Part shown: positions 52,100 to 60,281 of the stretch, piece after piece
Numbering within the stretch: position 1 is the stretch's first letter
Layout: the number at the start of each line of letters is the position of its first letter
Program-made: the position numbers and the translations under genes
The notes under the pieces: model-generated
Told to the model about the DNA's origin: nothing
Databases searched by the model: none
Seen by the model: the letters and a program-made list of their open reading frames with translations, nothing else
Assembly (NCBI RefSeq): GCF_035621135.1
Contig: NZ_CP141728.1
Span: 1,550,001-1,614,000 of the forward strand
Origin: Sinanaerobacter sp. ZZT-01
GTDB lineage: Bacteria; Bacillota; Clostridia; Peptostreptococcales; Anaerovoracaceae
Reading direction: 5' to 3'
DNA length: 64,000 nt

Positions 52100-52639
52100 T
52101 TAAATAGAAATTCTATCTAATTTTTTTACGAGGATAGTTGCTGTAATTATTTTTAGAATATCCCCGGGGAGAAAAGGGAATACGCATAAAAAGAGGGAGG
52201 GAAGAAGTTGCGTATGTGTTGAGTACATATACCATAGTGTTCCAGCAGTGTAGCAGAAAAATATACCGATCATGAAAATTACAGGAAGCGGAAGGGCAAC
52301 GGCAGTTTGCTTTTTTCTTTGCTGAATTAGAAAGCTGCAGATAAGTGCAATCAAAACATATCCAATGAGATAGCCACCCGTAGGTCCTAAGAGAATAGAG
52401 GGACCGCTTGTAAATTGGGCAAAAACAGGAAGCCCGATAAAACCGAGGATTAAATATAGGATTTGACTAAGTACGCTGTATTTCACTTCTAAAAGCCCAG
52501 CAGACAAAAAGATAGCTAGAGTCGCAAGGTTAATCGGGACAGGCGTAAAAGGTAAAGGAAGTAATATCTGTGAAAAAATAGAAGTTAATGTTGCAAATAA
52601 AGCACATAAAATTTGTTTTTTTAGCTGAACCGATGACAT
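52100..52639 (-). CDS. bioY: Biotin ECF transporter S component
   Basis: A 179-residue membrane protein with about six helices. BioY marks: ILLPLPFTPVPINLATLAIFLSAGLL near 25, LGFIGLPVFAQFTSGPSILLGPTGGYLIGY near 65, and a late FLCVFPFLPGDILKIITATIL with the P-G-D-x-x-K motif. It binds biotin for uptake with a shared ECF module. It starts 35 bases after the birA stop and is probably co-transcribed with it from the BirA-controlled promoter. Confidence 0.92.
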   Translation of the reverse strand: MSSVQLKKQILCALFATLTSIFSQILLPLPFTPVPINLATLAIFLSAGLLEVKYSVLSQILYLILGFIGLPVFAQFTSGPSILLGPTGGYLIGYVLIALICSFLIQQRKKQTAVALPLPVIFMIGIFFCYTAGTLWYMYSTHTQLLPSLFLCVFPFLPGDILKIITATILVKKLDRISI

Positions 52640-52674
52640 TTATAATTCCTTTCTGAGAGGAGGCGAGTATTTGC

Positions 52675-53715
52675 TTATTTCCACCCGCTCGACAAATCCT
52701 CCGGGCGTATACTGATTTCACCGGATTGTAGTGTTTTTCTTGTCCCATCCAATTGTTCAACAATAAGTCCTCCAGTTTCGTTGATGTCTACAGCGATTGC
52801 CGGAATGCTTTCAGTTGGTGAAAGGACGGTAATGCGCTTACCCAAGACGCAGGAGCGCTGTTTATATTCTTCTAAAAAAGAACCGCTTTTTAACTCTGCC
52901 TGAATGTCAAAGAAATGATCTAAAATAGAGGCAATCAGCAGATTTTTTGTAGGAATAGCGTGTGATTCCGAGAAGGTGCAATGAGAAGCCTCTTCTTGGT
53001 CTTGGTATAGAGAACCGAATATCTCTGTTAATTCCGATGGGAACTTATCAGATGGTGATGAGAAATTAATTCCGATACCTATAATAATAGATTCAATCGC
53101 ACCTGTTTCAAAATTGGTAATGCCTTCCGTTAGAATACCGCAGATTTTTTTATTGTTGTAAAACAAATCATTTACCCACTTTATTTTGATCTGCTTTCCG
53201 GTAACTTCTTCAATAGCACGACAGACCGCTACAGAAGCTGCTGTAGTAATGAAGACAGAAGGAAAATTTGATTGCGAACTATGCGGTGGCTTGAACAGTA
53301 GACTCATATAAATTCCGCTTCCTTTTGGTGAATAAAAACTGCGTCCCAAACGTCCGCGCCCTTTGGTCTGCATTTCTGAAACGACGACGGTATTGTGACA
53401 GGCGCCGTCTGCAGATAGCTTTTTTAAAGTCTGGTTGGTGGATTCCAGTGATTGATACGTTAGTATATGTTCTCCAAGGACTTTGTTTTTTAAATGAGAG
53501 ACGATTCCTTGCCTAGAGAGGAGGTCGCTTTCTATACAAAGAGAATACCCTTTGTTGGTACTGGCTTTTATATCATAGCCATTTTGCCGTAAATCTTTAA
53601 TCGCTTTCCATATCGCAGCACGTGATAGATTGAGTTCCTTTGCAATTTGATTTCCTGAAATACTTTTACCTTTGCATTCCTCCAAAAGTCTTAAAACATG
53701 TTCCTTTGTGTTCAT
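52675..53715 (-). CDS. birA: Biotin-protein ligase / biotin repressor
   Basis: A 346-residue bifunctional protein. Residues about 1-60 form a winged helix (SGNQIAKELNLSRAAIWKAI) that binds DNA. The catalytic domain contains SEMQTKGRGRLGRSFYSPKG near 113 (biotinyl-AMP loop), KWVNDLFYNNKKICGILTE near 179, and a C-terminal SH3-like cap (GKRITVLSPTESIPAIAVDINETGGLIV). It attaches biotin to carboxylases and represses biotin genes. Upstream lies an inverted repeat that overlaps its own promoter, and bioY follows, so it appears autoregulated. Confidence 0.94.
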   Translation of the reverse strand: MNTKEHVLRLLEECKGKSISGNQIAKELNLSRAAIWKAIKDLRQNGYDIKASTNKGYSLCIESDLLSRQGIVSHLKNKVLGEHILTYQSLESTNQTLKKLSADGACHNTVVVSEMQTKGRGRLGRSFYSPKGSGIYMSLLFKPPHSSQSNFPSVFITTAASVAVCRAIEEVTGKQIKIKWVNDLFYNNKKICGILTEGITNFETGAIESIIIGIGINFSSPSDKFPSELTEIFGSLYQDQEEASHCTFSESHAIPTKNLLIASILDHFFDIQAELKSGSFLEEYKQRSCVLGKRITVLSPTESIPAIAVDINETGGLIVEQLDGTRKTLQSGEISIRPEDLSSGWK

Positions 53716-53752
53716 GGCAACCCCTTTCTGCTTAAAAGGTCAAGACAATATT

Positions 53753-53801
53753 ATTATAGTGAAAGAAAACCATAATGTCAACTATATTATAATTATGGTT
53801 T
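53753..53801 (-). promoter_or_regulatory. birA-bioY promoter and putative BirA operator
   Basis: On the minus strand TTGACA (53776-53781), 17 bases and TATAAT (53753-53758). A perfect inverted repeat, AAACCATAAT (53767-53776) and ATTATGGTTT (53792-53801), surrounds the -35 box with 15 bases between arms. The outer AACC/GGTT elements match the BirA half-site core, although the distance between them (25 bases) is longer than the usual 14-16. Confidence 0.7.
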
Positions 53802-53943
53802 ACAATTGAGCGGCTTTAAATAAAAAAGTAAATGGAAACCAAAGATTTCCATTTACTTATGTTAAGTGCTTTATATAAATGCTATGGTTTTTTCTTTGAA
53901 AAAAGCTAAATATAAATTAAATGCTTTATTTTGGAATTTTTAT

Positions 53944-54876
53944 TTAAATCGTCGTTTCTACATCCTTGCTTGGAAGTTGTGCGATAATGATTGCTGTGAA
54001 CATGATAGCACACCCCAAAAGTTCACGGACAGATAAGATTTCTCCGAGAAGGAAATAGCCACCTAAGGCACCGAATACAGCTTCTAAACTTAGAATAAGT
54101 GAAGCAATTGCTGGGTCTGTGTCTTTTTGCGCAACCATTTGCAGAGTGTATCCAATTCCTGCTGAAAAAACACCGCAGTATACAATCGGAATGGTACATT
54201 CCACAATTCCTGCCCAGGTAGGTGTTTCAAATATGAAAGCGACAATGGTCGAAAAGACAAAAGTGACAAAGAACTGTACACAAGACAGCTTTACGGGGTC
54301 TGATATTTTCGTAAAATAGTCACAGCATAAAATGTGTCCCGTCCAGAAAAAGGCACCGATAAATATGATTAAATCTCCAAATTCATAGGTAAAACCTGTT
54401 TTAATACATAGAAGATAAAGTCCGATAGTAGCTAAGATAACTCCAAGCCAAGTGAGGGCACGCACCTTTTTTTTCAGGAAGATTCCGAATATAGGAACGA
54501 GAACGATATATAGCGCAGTGATAAAGCCTGCTTTTCCGGCACTTGTATATACCAACCCAACCTGTTGGAGCGAAGAGGCGATAAATAAAACACACCCGCA
54601 TATTGTACCACCTTTGAGGTAAGCTAGGCGTTCCGCTTTTTTCTGCTCTGGAGTAGGGACGGATTCGGAATGATCTGATTTTTCTGTTTTATTCTTTTTA
54701 GAATTTAAAAAATAAATAACTGGAAGAAGTGCCAATGTAGCTAAAATATAGCGAGAGGCTCCGAAGGTAAACGGTTCAATGTGATCCATACCGACTCTTT
54801 GGGCGACAAAAGCGGTACCCCAAATAATCGCAGTTGTGAGCAGCATGATATTGCCGATTAGAGTTTTCTTGTTCAT
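53944..54876 (-). CDS. DMT superfamily transporter (EamA)
   Basis: A 310-residue membrane protein with ten helices made of two EamA repeats. The first begins LLTTAIIWGTAFVAQRVGMD and includes YTSAGKAGFITALYIVLVPIFG; the second includes GIGYTLQMVAQKDTDPAIASLILSLEAVFGALGGYFLLGE, a family hallmark. A hydrophilic Lys/Glu-rich loop (about 62-85) separates helices. It sits next to the pucR-like gene on the same strand. Its promoter has the same paired sites as the nucleoside-phosphorylase operon, so the cargo may be a nucleobase, nucleoside or amino acid; this is inference. Confidence 0.85.
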   Translation of the reverse strand: MNKKTLIGNIMLLTTAIIWGTAFVAQRVGMDHIEPFTFGASRYILATLALLPVIYFLNSKKNKTEKSDHSESVPTPEQKKAERLAYLKGGTICGCVLFIASSLQQVGLVYTSAGKAGFITALYIVLVPIFGIFLKKKVRALTWLGVILATIGLYLLCIKTGFTYEFGDLIIFIGAFFWTGHILCCDYFTKISDPVKLSCVQFFVTFVFSTIVAFIFETPTWAGIVECTIPIVYCGVFSAGIGYTLQMVAQKDTDPAIASLILSLEAVFGALGGYFLLGEILSVRELLGCAIMFTAIIIAQLPSKDVETTI

Positions 54877-54923
54877 ATGCTTCTAATTCTCCTTTATTCA
54901 TGGTGTAAAAAATGGCATAAATA

Positions 54924-55007
54924 AGTATAATATTTCAATATATATCATACAAAAATTAGGATTGTAAAAATTATAAAGATATAGCAATGATTTTGTAATT
55001 TTTACAC
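54924..55007 (-). promoter_or_regulatory. DMT transporter promoter with paired 15-bp sites
   Basis: On the minus strand TTGTAT (54947-54952), 17 bases and TATACT (54924-54929). Upstream are two near-identical sites: 54962-54976 (minus strand TTATAATTTTTACAA) and 54993-55007 (minus strand GTGTAAAAATTACAA), with starts 31 bases apart. The outer one overlaps the last codons of the pucR-like gene. The same pair, in the same order and spacing, precedes the phosphorylase operon. They look like activator sites for the PucR protein. Confidence 0.65.
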
Positions 55008-56171
55008 GAATGTTTCTAATTGATAGATTTGAACAGCAATGCTGAGTTGTGGATAAAAGGAATGATTGTCCCCCTCCATAGACAGCAGACTCCTAATTTT
55101 AGCCAAGCGGTAACGGATGGTATTCTCATGCTGAAAAAGTGCTTCCGCTGTTTTTTTGATGCTTCCATCGTTGCTGACGTAAGAAGTAGCCGTTCTTAAT
55201 AAATCTGCAGAGTATTTTTTATCATATTGTTCAAGTGGACTGAGGATACTTTTGTAATAATAATTAAGCCAAAAACTGTTTTGAAATGGTAGAATGACTT
55301 TATACAAGCCAATTTCATCAAAGCGTTTTTGATGTGATTGCTGGATTTCACATACTTTGCATGCGTAAAGACTTTGCTGTATTCCTTTATCAAGCTGATG
55401 AAGCGCTTGGAGGCAGTCACTGACTCCTAATAGATAATCATCTGGGATCAAAGAAGTACGAAAATAAAATTCCTGAGTAACTTTTTTTAAATTTATCTTC
55501 TTTTCATCTTCATCATGAAATGTTAAAATTACCAGCATTCCCTGCTTATACTTGAATATGGAATCCTCCTCTTTAAAATAGTCTAAATTTTTTAAACGAT
55601 CTAGAGTGCGAAAATGAGTTCCTTCATCGGCATGCTTCAAGGTTTTACAATAGATTACAATAAAACGTTCTTTAAAATGAGAATTAATATCTAAAGCAAG
55701 CTCTCTCACGAGTGAACGGCTTAGTTCATTTCCGATTAAGTTATCAACCTTCATTTCTAACAGCTGATTTTTATCGATCAATCTTAAAGTATCAGTGACC
55801 TCTGTAATGATATCTTCAAAGTAGATGTCATACCCAAATAGAAAAATAGAAAATGATTTTTGTTTTGCATATGAAATCAGGTCTTCCGGAAGCTCTTTGT
55901 AATATACATTTTTTATGCCTAAACAGGCTACACCGCTGTCGATCAATGTTTTTACTGCTGCAATTAAGAGGTTTATGTCATCCTTTGCAAATAAGAAGCT
56001 TGAAAGAACAAAATCATTTTTTATAAATTCCCCCTGCATCTTATAGGAAATAAATTCATAATCAAGAATAGACATACGGTTAATTACATTTTGAAATCCA
56101 CTTTGCCCGGTAAGAATAGTAACATTTTGCAAACTTTTCAATTTATAGGCATCCGAAACTGTTAGGGACAT
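55002..56171 (-). CDS. PucR family transcriptional regulator
   Basis: A 389-residue regulator. The N-terminal PucR sensing domain (about 5-125) contains LQNVTILTGQSGFQNVINRMSILD and KNDFVLSSF. The C-terminal helix-turn-helix (about 320-385) reads TATSYVSNDGSIKKTAEALF, HENTIRYRLAKI, the PucR/CdaR signature (N-x-x-x-T-x-x-R-R/L). Members often activate purine or amino-acid catabolism genes. It is flanked by the DMT transporter gene (same strand) and a divergent nucleoside-phosphorylase operon; both promoters share paired sites. Confidence 0.88.
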   Translation of the reverse strand: MSLTVSDAYKLKSLQNVTILTGQSGFQNVINRMSILDYEFISYKMQGEFIKNDFVLSSFLFAKDDINLLIAAVKTLIDSGVACLGIKNVYYKELPEDLISYAKQKSFSIFLFGYDIYFEDIITEVTDTLRLIDKNQLLEMKVDNLIGNELSRSLVRELALDINSHFKERFIVIYCKTLKHADEGTHFRTLDRLKNLDYFKEEDSIFKYKQGMLVILTFHDEDEKKINLKKVTQEFYFRTSLIPDDYLLGVSDCLQALHQLDKGIQQSLYACKVCEIQQSHQKRFDEIGLYKVILPFQNSFWLNYYYKSILSPLEQYDKKYSADLLRTATSYVSNDGSIKKTAEALFQHENTIRYRLAKIRSLLSMEGDNHSFYPQLSIAVQIYQLETFV

Positions 56172-56300
56172 GTAAGATCTCCTTCCTTAGCTTTGTTACT
56201 TTTACTAACATTATATTGTTTTATTGGAATAAATACAACTAAAGAGATTGTATTTTATCTGTAAAAATCATTTGAATATATGAATACTAAATTCAAAAAA

Positions 56301-56330
56301 CAAAAAATCACAGCTGGCTGTGATTTTTTG
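56301..56330. terminator. Bidirectional hairpin between pucR and phosphorylase promoter
   Basis: CAAAAAATCACAGC and GCTGTGATTTTTTG are perfect complements separated by TG, with A- and T-runs at the ends. It lies in the divergent intergenic region, so it might stop read-through or an unseen antisense or leader transcript rather than a gene. Confidence 0.65.
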
Positions 56331-56404
56331 TTATCTTATCTTACTATCTATTTTTGATCCCTTTGCGAGTAGAATCCTATGTTTTTATTATACGTGGTTG
56401 CTAT

Positions 56405-56486
56405 TTATAAAAATAACAAAGTTAAATTATGAATATTGTAATTTTTACAAAACATGAAAAGCAAACTCTCTTTATAAAGGTAGAAT
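56405..56486 (+). promoter_or_regulatory. Phosphorylase operon promoter with paired 15-bp sites
   Basis: Sites TTATAAAAATAACAA (56405-56419) and TTGTAATTTTTACAA (56436-56450) start 31 bases apart. TAGAAT (56481-56486) is a good -10 box, but no recognisable -35 lies 17 bases before it, as expected for an activator-dependent promoter. TATACT (56504-56509) is a second candidate. The distance from the inner site to the -10 (30 bases) nearly equals that at the DMT promoter (32). Confidence 0.6.
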
Positions 56487-56538
56487 CTAAAAGCGAAATC
56501 AACTATACTAAAGATATTAAGTGAAAAGGAGAGAAGAA

Positions 56539-57333
56539 ATGGCAATATTGTTAGAAGAATTCGATAGAAACCGTAATGCGATCATAGAACCAGAAATGGT
56601 AGCACCTTCTTTAGAGGGGTTTCCTAAAATTGCAGTTACATGCTTTTCAAATCACTTACTAAAAACTGTTTTAGGAAAAGTGGAAAAAGAATTTTTATGT
56701 ATGCTAGATACCGAGGATGGGGGAACGCCAGTTTATCGTGTTTTCTATGATGGTGTAGAAATGGCTGTTTATATGTCTCGAGTCGGTGCTCCGGCCTGTG
56801 CAGTGCAAATGGAAGAAATGATTGCAAGAGGTACGGAAAGTTTTGTAGTATTTGGTTCTTGCGGCGTGCTGGATCGCAATTTGGGCAAATGGCACATCAT
56901 TATTCCAACTTCAGCAATGAGAGACGAAGGCGTAAGTTACCATTATCTTCCGCCGTCTGATGCTGTTGAAGCAGATGAAGATTGCGTGGAACTACTAAAA
57001 AGTATTTTTGAGCAGTATAATGAACCCTATATTTGCGGAAAAGTTTGGACGACGGATGCGATTTACCGTGAAACTTTAGAAAAGACGGCACGTAGGAAGC
57101 AGCAGGGCTGTATTGCTGTAGACATGGAGTGTGCCTCTCTTTTAGCTATTTCTCAATTTCGGAAGGTAAAGGTAATGCAATTTTTTTATGCAGAAGACAA
57201 TCTCGATATGGAAACGTGGGATCATCGTGGTTTGAGTAAAGGTGTACATACCAAAGCAGACCACTTATTTGAATTAGCACAGACTTGTGCAAAAAAATAT
57301 AGAGATTTCATGGAAAAAAAAAGGGCATTATGA
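56539..57333 (+). CDS. Nucleoside phosphorylase (uridine phosphorylase-like)
   Basis: A 264-residue enzyme of the PNP/UDP phosphorylase family. The core shows VFGSCGVLDRNLGKWHIIIPTSAMRDEG (near 101-128, phosphate-binding glycine loop), WTTDAIYRET near 173 and AVDMECASLLAIS near 194, where M-E-x-A/C-S binds the ribose. It starts at ATG 56539, 7 bases after AAAAGGAG; a GTG at 56521 is an unlikely alternative. It would release a base from a nucleoside with phosphate. Which nucleoside is not certain. It is followed by a PLP enzyme gene 44 bases downstream in the same operon. Confidence 0.82.
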   Translation: MAILLEEFDRNRNAIIEPEMVAPSLEGFPKIAVTCFSNHLLKTVLGKVEKEFLCMLDTEDGGTPVYRVFYDGVEMAVYMSRVGAPACAVQMEEMIARGTESFVVFGSCGVLDRNLGKWHIIIPTSAMRDEGVSYHYLPPSDAVEADEDCVELLKSIFEQYNEPYICGKVWTTDAIYRETLEKTARRKQQGCIAVDMECASLLAISQFRKVKVMQFFYAEDNLDMETWDHRGLSKGVHTKADHLFELAQTCAKKYRDFMEKKRAL

Positions 57334-57377
57334 TAGAATGACTCTAAAATATTTTGACTATGAGGGGAGCGTTGACT

Positions 57378-58643
57378 ATGAGAGACGAAACAAAATGCCT
57401 GCATTCTGGTTATAAACCGGAAAACGGCGGACCAAGAGTAATGCCGATTGTGCAGAGCACAACCTATGTATTTGACAGCACTGAGGAGATAGGTGCTTTG
57501 TTTGATATGCCGACCGCACATATGTATTCCCGTTTTTCTAACCCTACAGTGGAAGCAGTAGAGAAAAAAATTGCAGAATTGGAGGGTGGAGTCGGCGCAT
57601 TATGTACATCTTCCGGGCAAGCCGCTTCCCTGCTTTCTATTTTAAATTTATGCAGCAGCGGAGATAGCTTTATCAGTACAACGACCATTTACGGAGGCAC
57701 AGTAAATCTCTTTGCTGTAACTTTAAAAAAGCTGGGCATTGAATGCATCTTTGTCGATCCGGAAGCGGATCATGAGACAATACAAAGAGCGTTTAAACCG
57801 AATACAAAGGCAGTCTTTGGAGAAACTCTGGCGAATCCGGCACTTGCGGTTTTAGATATAGAGAAATTCGCTAAAATTGCTCATGAAAATCAAGTACCGT
57901 TAATCATTGATAATACATTTGCTACACCGATTCTATGCAAACCAATTTCGTTTGGTGCGGATATTGTGATCCATTCCACCTCCAAATATATGGATGGACA
58001 TGCACTACAAATTGGCGGCGTAATTGTTGACAGTGGAAATTTCGATTGGACCTCATCGGATAAATTTTCTGAATTCACTCAGCCGGACGAATCGTATCAT
58101 GGTGTGGTATATACGAGAGATTTCGGGAAAATGGCTTATATTATTAAAGCACGGATGCAGCTTATGCGAGATTTTGGGGCATACCCTGCAGCACATTCTG
58201 CATTCCTTCTGAACTTAGGACTGGAAACGCTGCCGATTCGGATGAAGCAATATTGCGAAAATGGTATAAAAGTTGCGGAATTTTTTAAGAACTCAGATAA
58301 GATTGAAATGGTTCGATACGCAGCATTACCGGGAGATCAATATTATGAACGAGCGAAAAAATATCTTCCGAAAGGTGCCTGTGGCGTCATTTCGATTGAT
58401 ATTAAAGGAGGGAAGGATGCTGCTGTTAAATTTATGAACGGATTAAAGTTAGCTTCGAACGAAGTGCATGTTGCAGATATTCGTACATGTGTATTGCACC
58501 CGGCAAGTGCAACACACAGACAGCTTACGGAAGAGCAGCTGGTTGCTGCCGGTGTAAATCCGGGATTGATTCGTTTCTCTGTAGGACTTGAAAACATAGA
58601 GGATATATTGGAAGATATTCAACAAAGCTTAGATCAGTTGTAA
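57378..58643 (+). CDS. Cys/Met metabolism PLP enzyme (O-acetylhomoserine sulfhydrylase / methionine gamma-lyase type)
   Basis: A 421-residue PLP-dependent enzyme. RDETKCLHSGY near the start, YVFDSTEEIGALF, MYSRFSNPTVEAVEKKIAELEGG near 46-70 (tyrosine and arginine of the active site), DNTFATPIL near 177, and HSTSKYMDG near 198 with the PLP lysine. The end carries SNEVHVADIRTCVLHPASATHRQL near 355. It resembles the clostridial O-acetylhomoserine (thiol)-lyase/methionine gamma-lyase branch; sequence alone does not separate them. I chose ATG 57378 after GAGGGG. Linked to a nucleoside phosphorylase, it may take part in recycling of methylthio or sulfur compounds. Confidence 0.85.
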   Translation: MRDETKCLHSGYKPENGGPRVMPIVQSTTYVFDSTEEIGALFDMPTAHMYSRFSNPTVEAVEKKIAELEGGVGALCTSSGQAASLLSILNLCSSGDSFISTTTIYGGTVNLFAVTLKKLGIECIFVDPEADHETIQRAFKPNTKAVFGETLANPALAVLDIEKFAKIAHENQVPLIIDNTFATPILCKPISFGADIVIHSTSKYMDGHALQIGGVIVDSGNFDWTSSDKFSEFTQPDESYHGVVYTRDFGKMAYIIKARMQLMRDFGAYPAAHSAFLLNLGLETLPIRMKQYCENGIKVAEFFKNSDKIEMVRYAALPGDQYYERAKKYLPKGACGVISIDIKGGKDAAVKFMNGLKLASNEVHVADIRTCVLHPASATHRQLTEEQLVAAGVNPGLIRFSVGLENIEDILEDIQQSLDQL

Positions 58644-58653
58644 AAGAAAAGAG

Positions 58654-58699
58654 AAAGCACTCAAGAATCGAGACATGGATTCAAATTGGGTGCTTTTTT
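58654..58699 (+). terminator. Terminator after the PLP enzyme gene
   Basis: AAAGCAC and GTGCTTT pair at the base, with further partial pairing (AATC/GATT) above, followed by TTTTTT. Imperfect but positioned 10 bases after the stop codon. Confidence 0.7.
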
Positions 58700-58803
58700 A
58701 TAATGTGGAAATTTAACTGCAGAATTGATATTTTCGCCTGATAAAATGGGACATGCAGAGTATAGAATTCCTATTTTATAATAAATCATACTTCACTCAA
58801 TTG

Positions 58804-60270
58804 TCATCCCGCAGGAGCTTCCGGTGTTGCAGGAGCTTCCGGTGTTGCAGGAGCTTCCGGTGTTGCAGGAGCTTCTGGAACTGCTGGTGCTACTGGAGCT
58901 GGGGCGCCTGCGGTTAGGGATTCATAAATACGGGATATTTCATTCCAGCTAGGAGGGCCGATTAATCCAGTTACGGTTCCTACAAATTTTTCTTGGAAAG
59001 CTCTTACTGCAGCATCTGTCTGATCATCGAAGATACCAGTGACCTCTACTCTTGGTATTTCCGGATAAGCTTCCGATATTCTCTGTAAATAAGTTTGCAT
59101 AAGGGTAACGTTTTTATCACCCATACCTTTGGAAAGAATATACCCAGGATAAACAGTTGTATTTTCGAAACAATCAGCGGGTAAATTGTTTTGTATATTT
59201 CGGTATTCCTTGTCAAGAATTGACCAGGTTTCGATACCGACGACTCCGTCGACAAATATATTAAAATGTTTTTGAAGTGCCATGACGGCTTGTGCGGTTT
59301 CCGCATCAAAAATGCCGTTGATATTAATCACGGGAATATCAGGATAATAGCAGCCCAGAGCACGTATGTAATATTGAATCAGCTCAACCCATATACCGCT
59401 GTCACCCTCCTGCCAAGCTACTTGGAACGGACTTTCAATTTCTTCTGGAAAGACTCCTTCTGAAACAAGTTCCCCTAGGCCTTTTACCGCATTGTAGATA
59501 TACTTTATTTTGTACCAAGTGGAACTTCCAACAATTCCATCTACGGTCAGATTAAAGATTCGCTGGAACTGTTTTACAGCAGCTTCCGTTTCTGCACCGA
59601 AAACACCCGGCTGATCATTGACAATTTTGGGGATAGATGGATAGTTTTGGCTGATGCGGTTCAGTTCATTTTGAATGATGCTGACATCTTGGCCAAAGCT
59701 CCCTAAACGCAGTGGATAGAGCGGGTAAGATTCAAAATTTGCATTTACGGGAACATCTCGTATGATATTGATATCATCACCATAATAGTTTTGTAGAATT
59801 TCGTAGGGAGTCATACCTTGTTGGGCAAGTGGGACTGTTCCCCACTGCGATAACCCTTCACAGGTGGTTTCCCTGCCATCGCAATAGGCGGAGAAAATGG
59901 GTTCAATATTTCCTTGCCTAGCTATGTAGCTGTTAAATATTTCGTCGACAATTTGCGTAATATTTTCAAAAACCTCTCGATTTGGAACAAAAGACTGATC
60001 GTATTTTGTAGAATTTGTTATATCAAAATCATATCCACGGCTGCGGTACCACTCTGTATAAATGCGATTTAATGCAAACGTAATTTGAGCGTAAATATTG
60101 GCACGGATTGCGCTTTCGGGCCAGGTTGGATAGATCTCACTGGATGCTACGTTCTTGATATAATCAGGAAAGGATACTGTAATATTTTCAGCGGGGGCAT
60201 CTGGTTCCCCAAGATGCACGGTGATTTGTTCTGGAATAAAGGGTTCATTCGGCCGGCTGATTATGGCCAT
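58804..60270 (-). CDS. SpoIID-like/peptidoglycan-binding protein with PEAPAT tail
   Basis: A 488-residue protein. Residues about 1-170 resemble SpoIID/LytB-type domains (SAIRANIYAQITFALNRIY, YDFDITNST, then CEGLSQWGTVPLA...G.TPYEILQNYYG), the fold of the sporulation lytic transglycosylase SpoIID. Three peptidoglycan-binding_1 domains follow (each with GxFxxxTxxAVxxFQ...DGIVGxxTW), near 185-255, 285-350 and 380-450. The C-terminus is Ala/Pro-rich with PEAPAT repeats. There is no signal peptide. I chose ATG 60270 because AGGAGGT ends 6 bases before it and because the paralogue next door begins with the same residues (MAIISRP). A role in spore cortex or coat assembly is plausible but not shown. 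Confidence 0.78.
   Translation of the reverse strand: MAIISRPNEPFIPEQITVHLGEPDAPAENITVSFPDYIKNVASSEIYPTWPESAIRANIYAQITFALNRIYTEWYRSRGYDFDITNSTKYDQSFVPNREVFENITQIVDEIFNSYIARQGNIEPIFSAYCDGRETTCEGLSQWGTVPLAQQGMTPYEILQNYYGDDINIIRDVPVNANFESYPLYPLRLGSFGQDVSIIQNELNRISQNYPSIPKIVNDQPGVFGAETEAAVKQFQRIFNLTVDGIVGSSTWYKIKYIYNAVKGLGELVSEGVFPEEIESPFQVAWQEGDSGIWVELIQYYIRALGCYYPDIPVININGIFDAETAQAVMALQKHFNIFVDGVVGIETWSILDKEYRNIQNNLPADCFENTTVYPGYILSKGMGDKNVTLMQTYLQRISEAYPEIPRVEVTGIFDDQTDAAVRAFQEKFVGTVTGLIGPPSWNEISRIYESLTAGAPAPVAPAVPEAPATPEAPATPEAPATPEAPAG
58811..58864 (-). repeat. Three perfect 18-bp tandem repeats (PEAPAT coding)
   Basis: GCAGGAGCTTCCGGTGTT occurs three times in a row, then a fourth, diverged partial copy from 58865. 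On the coding strand each copy encodes Thr-Pro-Glu-Ala-Pro-Ala. Such perfect repeats are prone to copy-number change between strains and would alter the length of the tail. Confidence 0.9.
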
Positions 60271-60281
60271 GTGCATACCTC

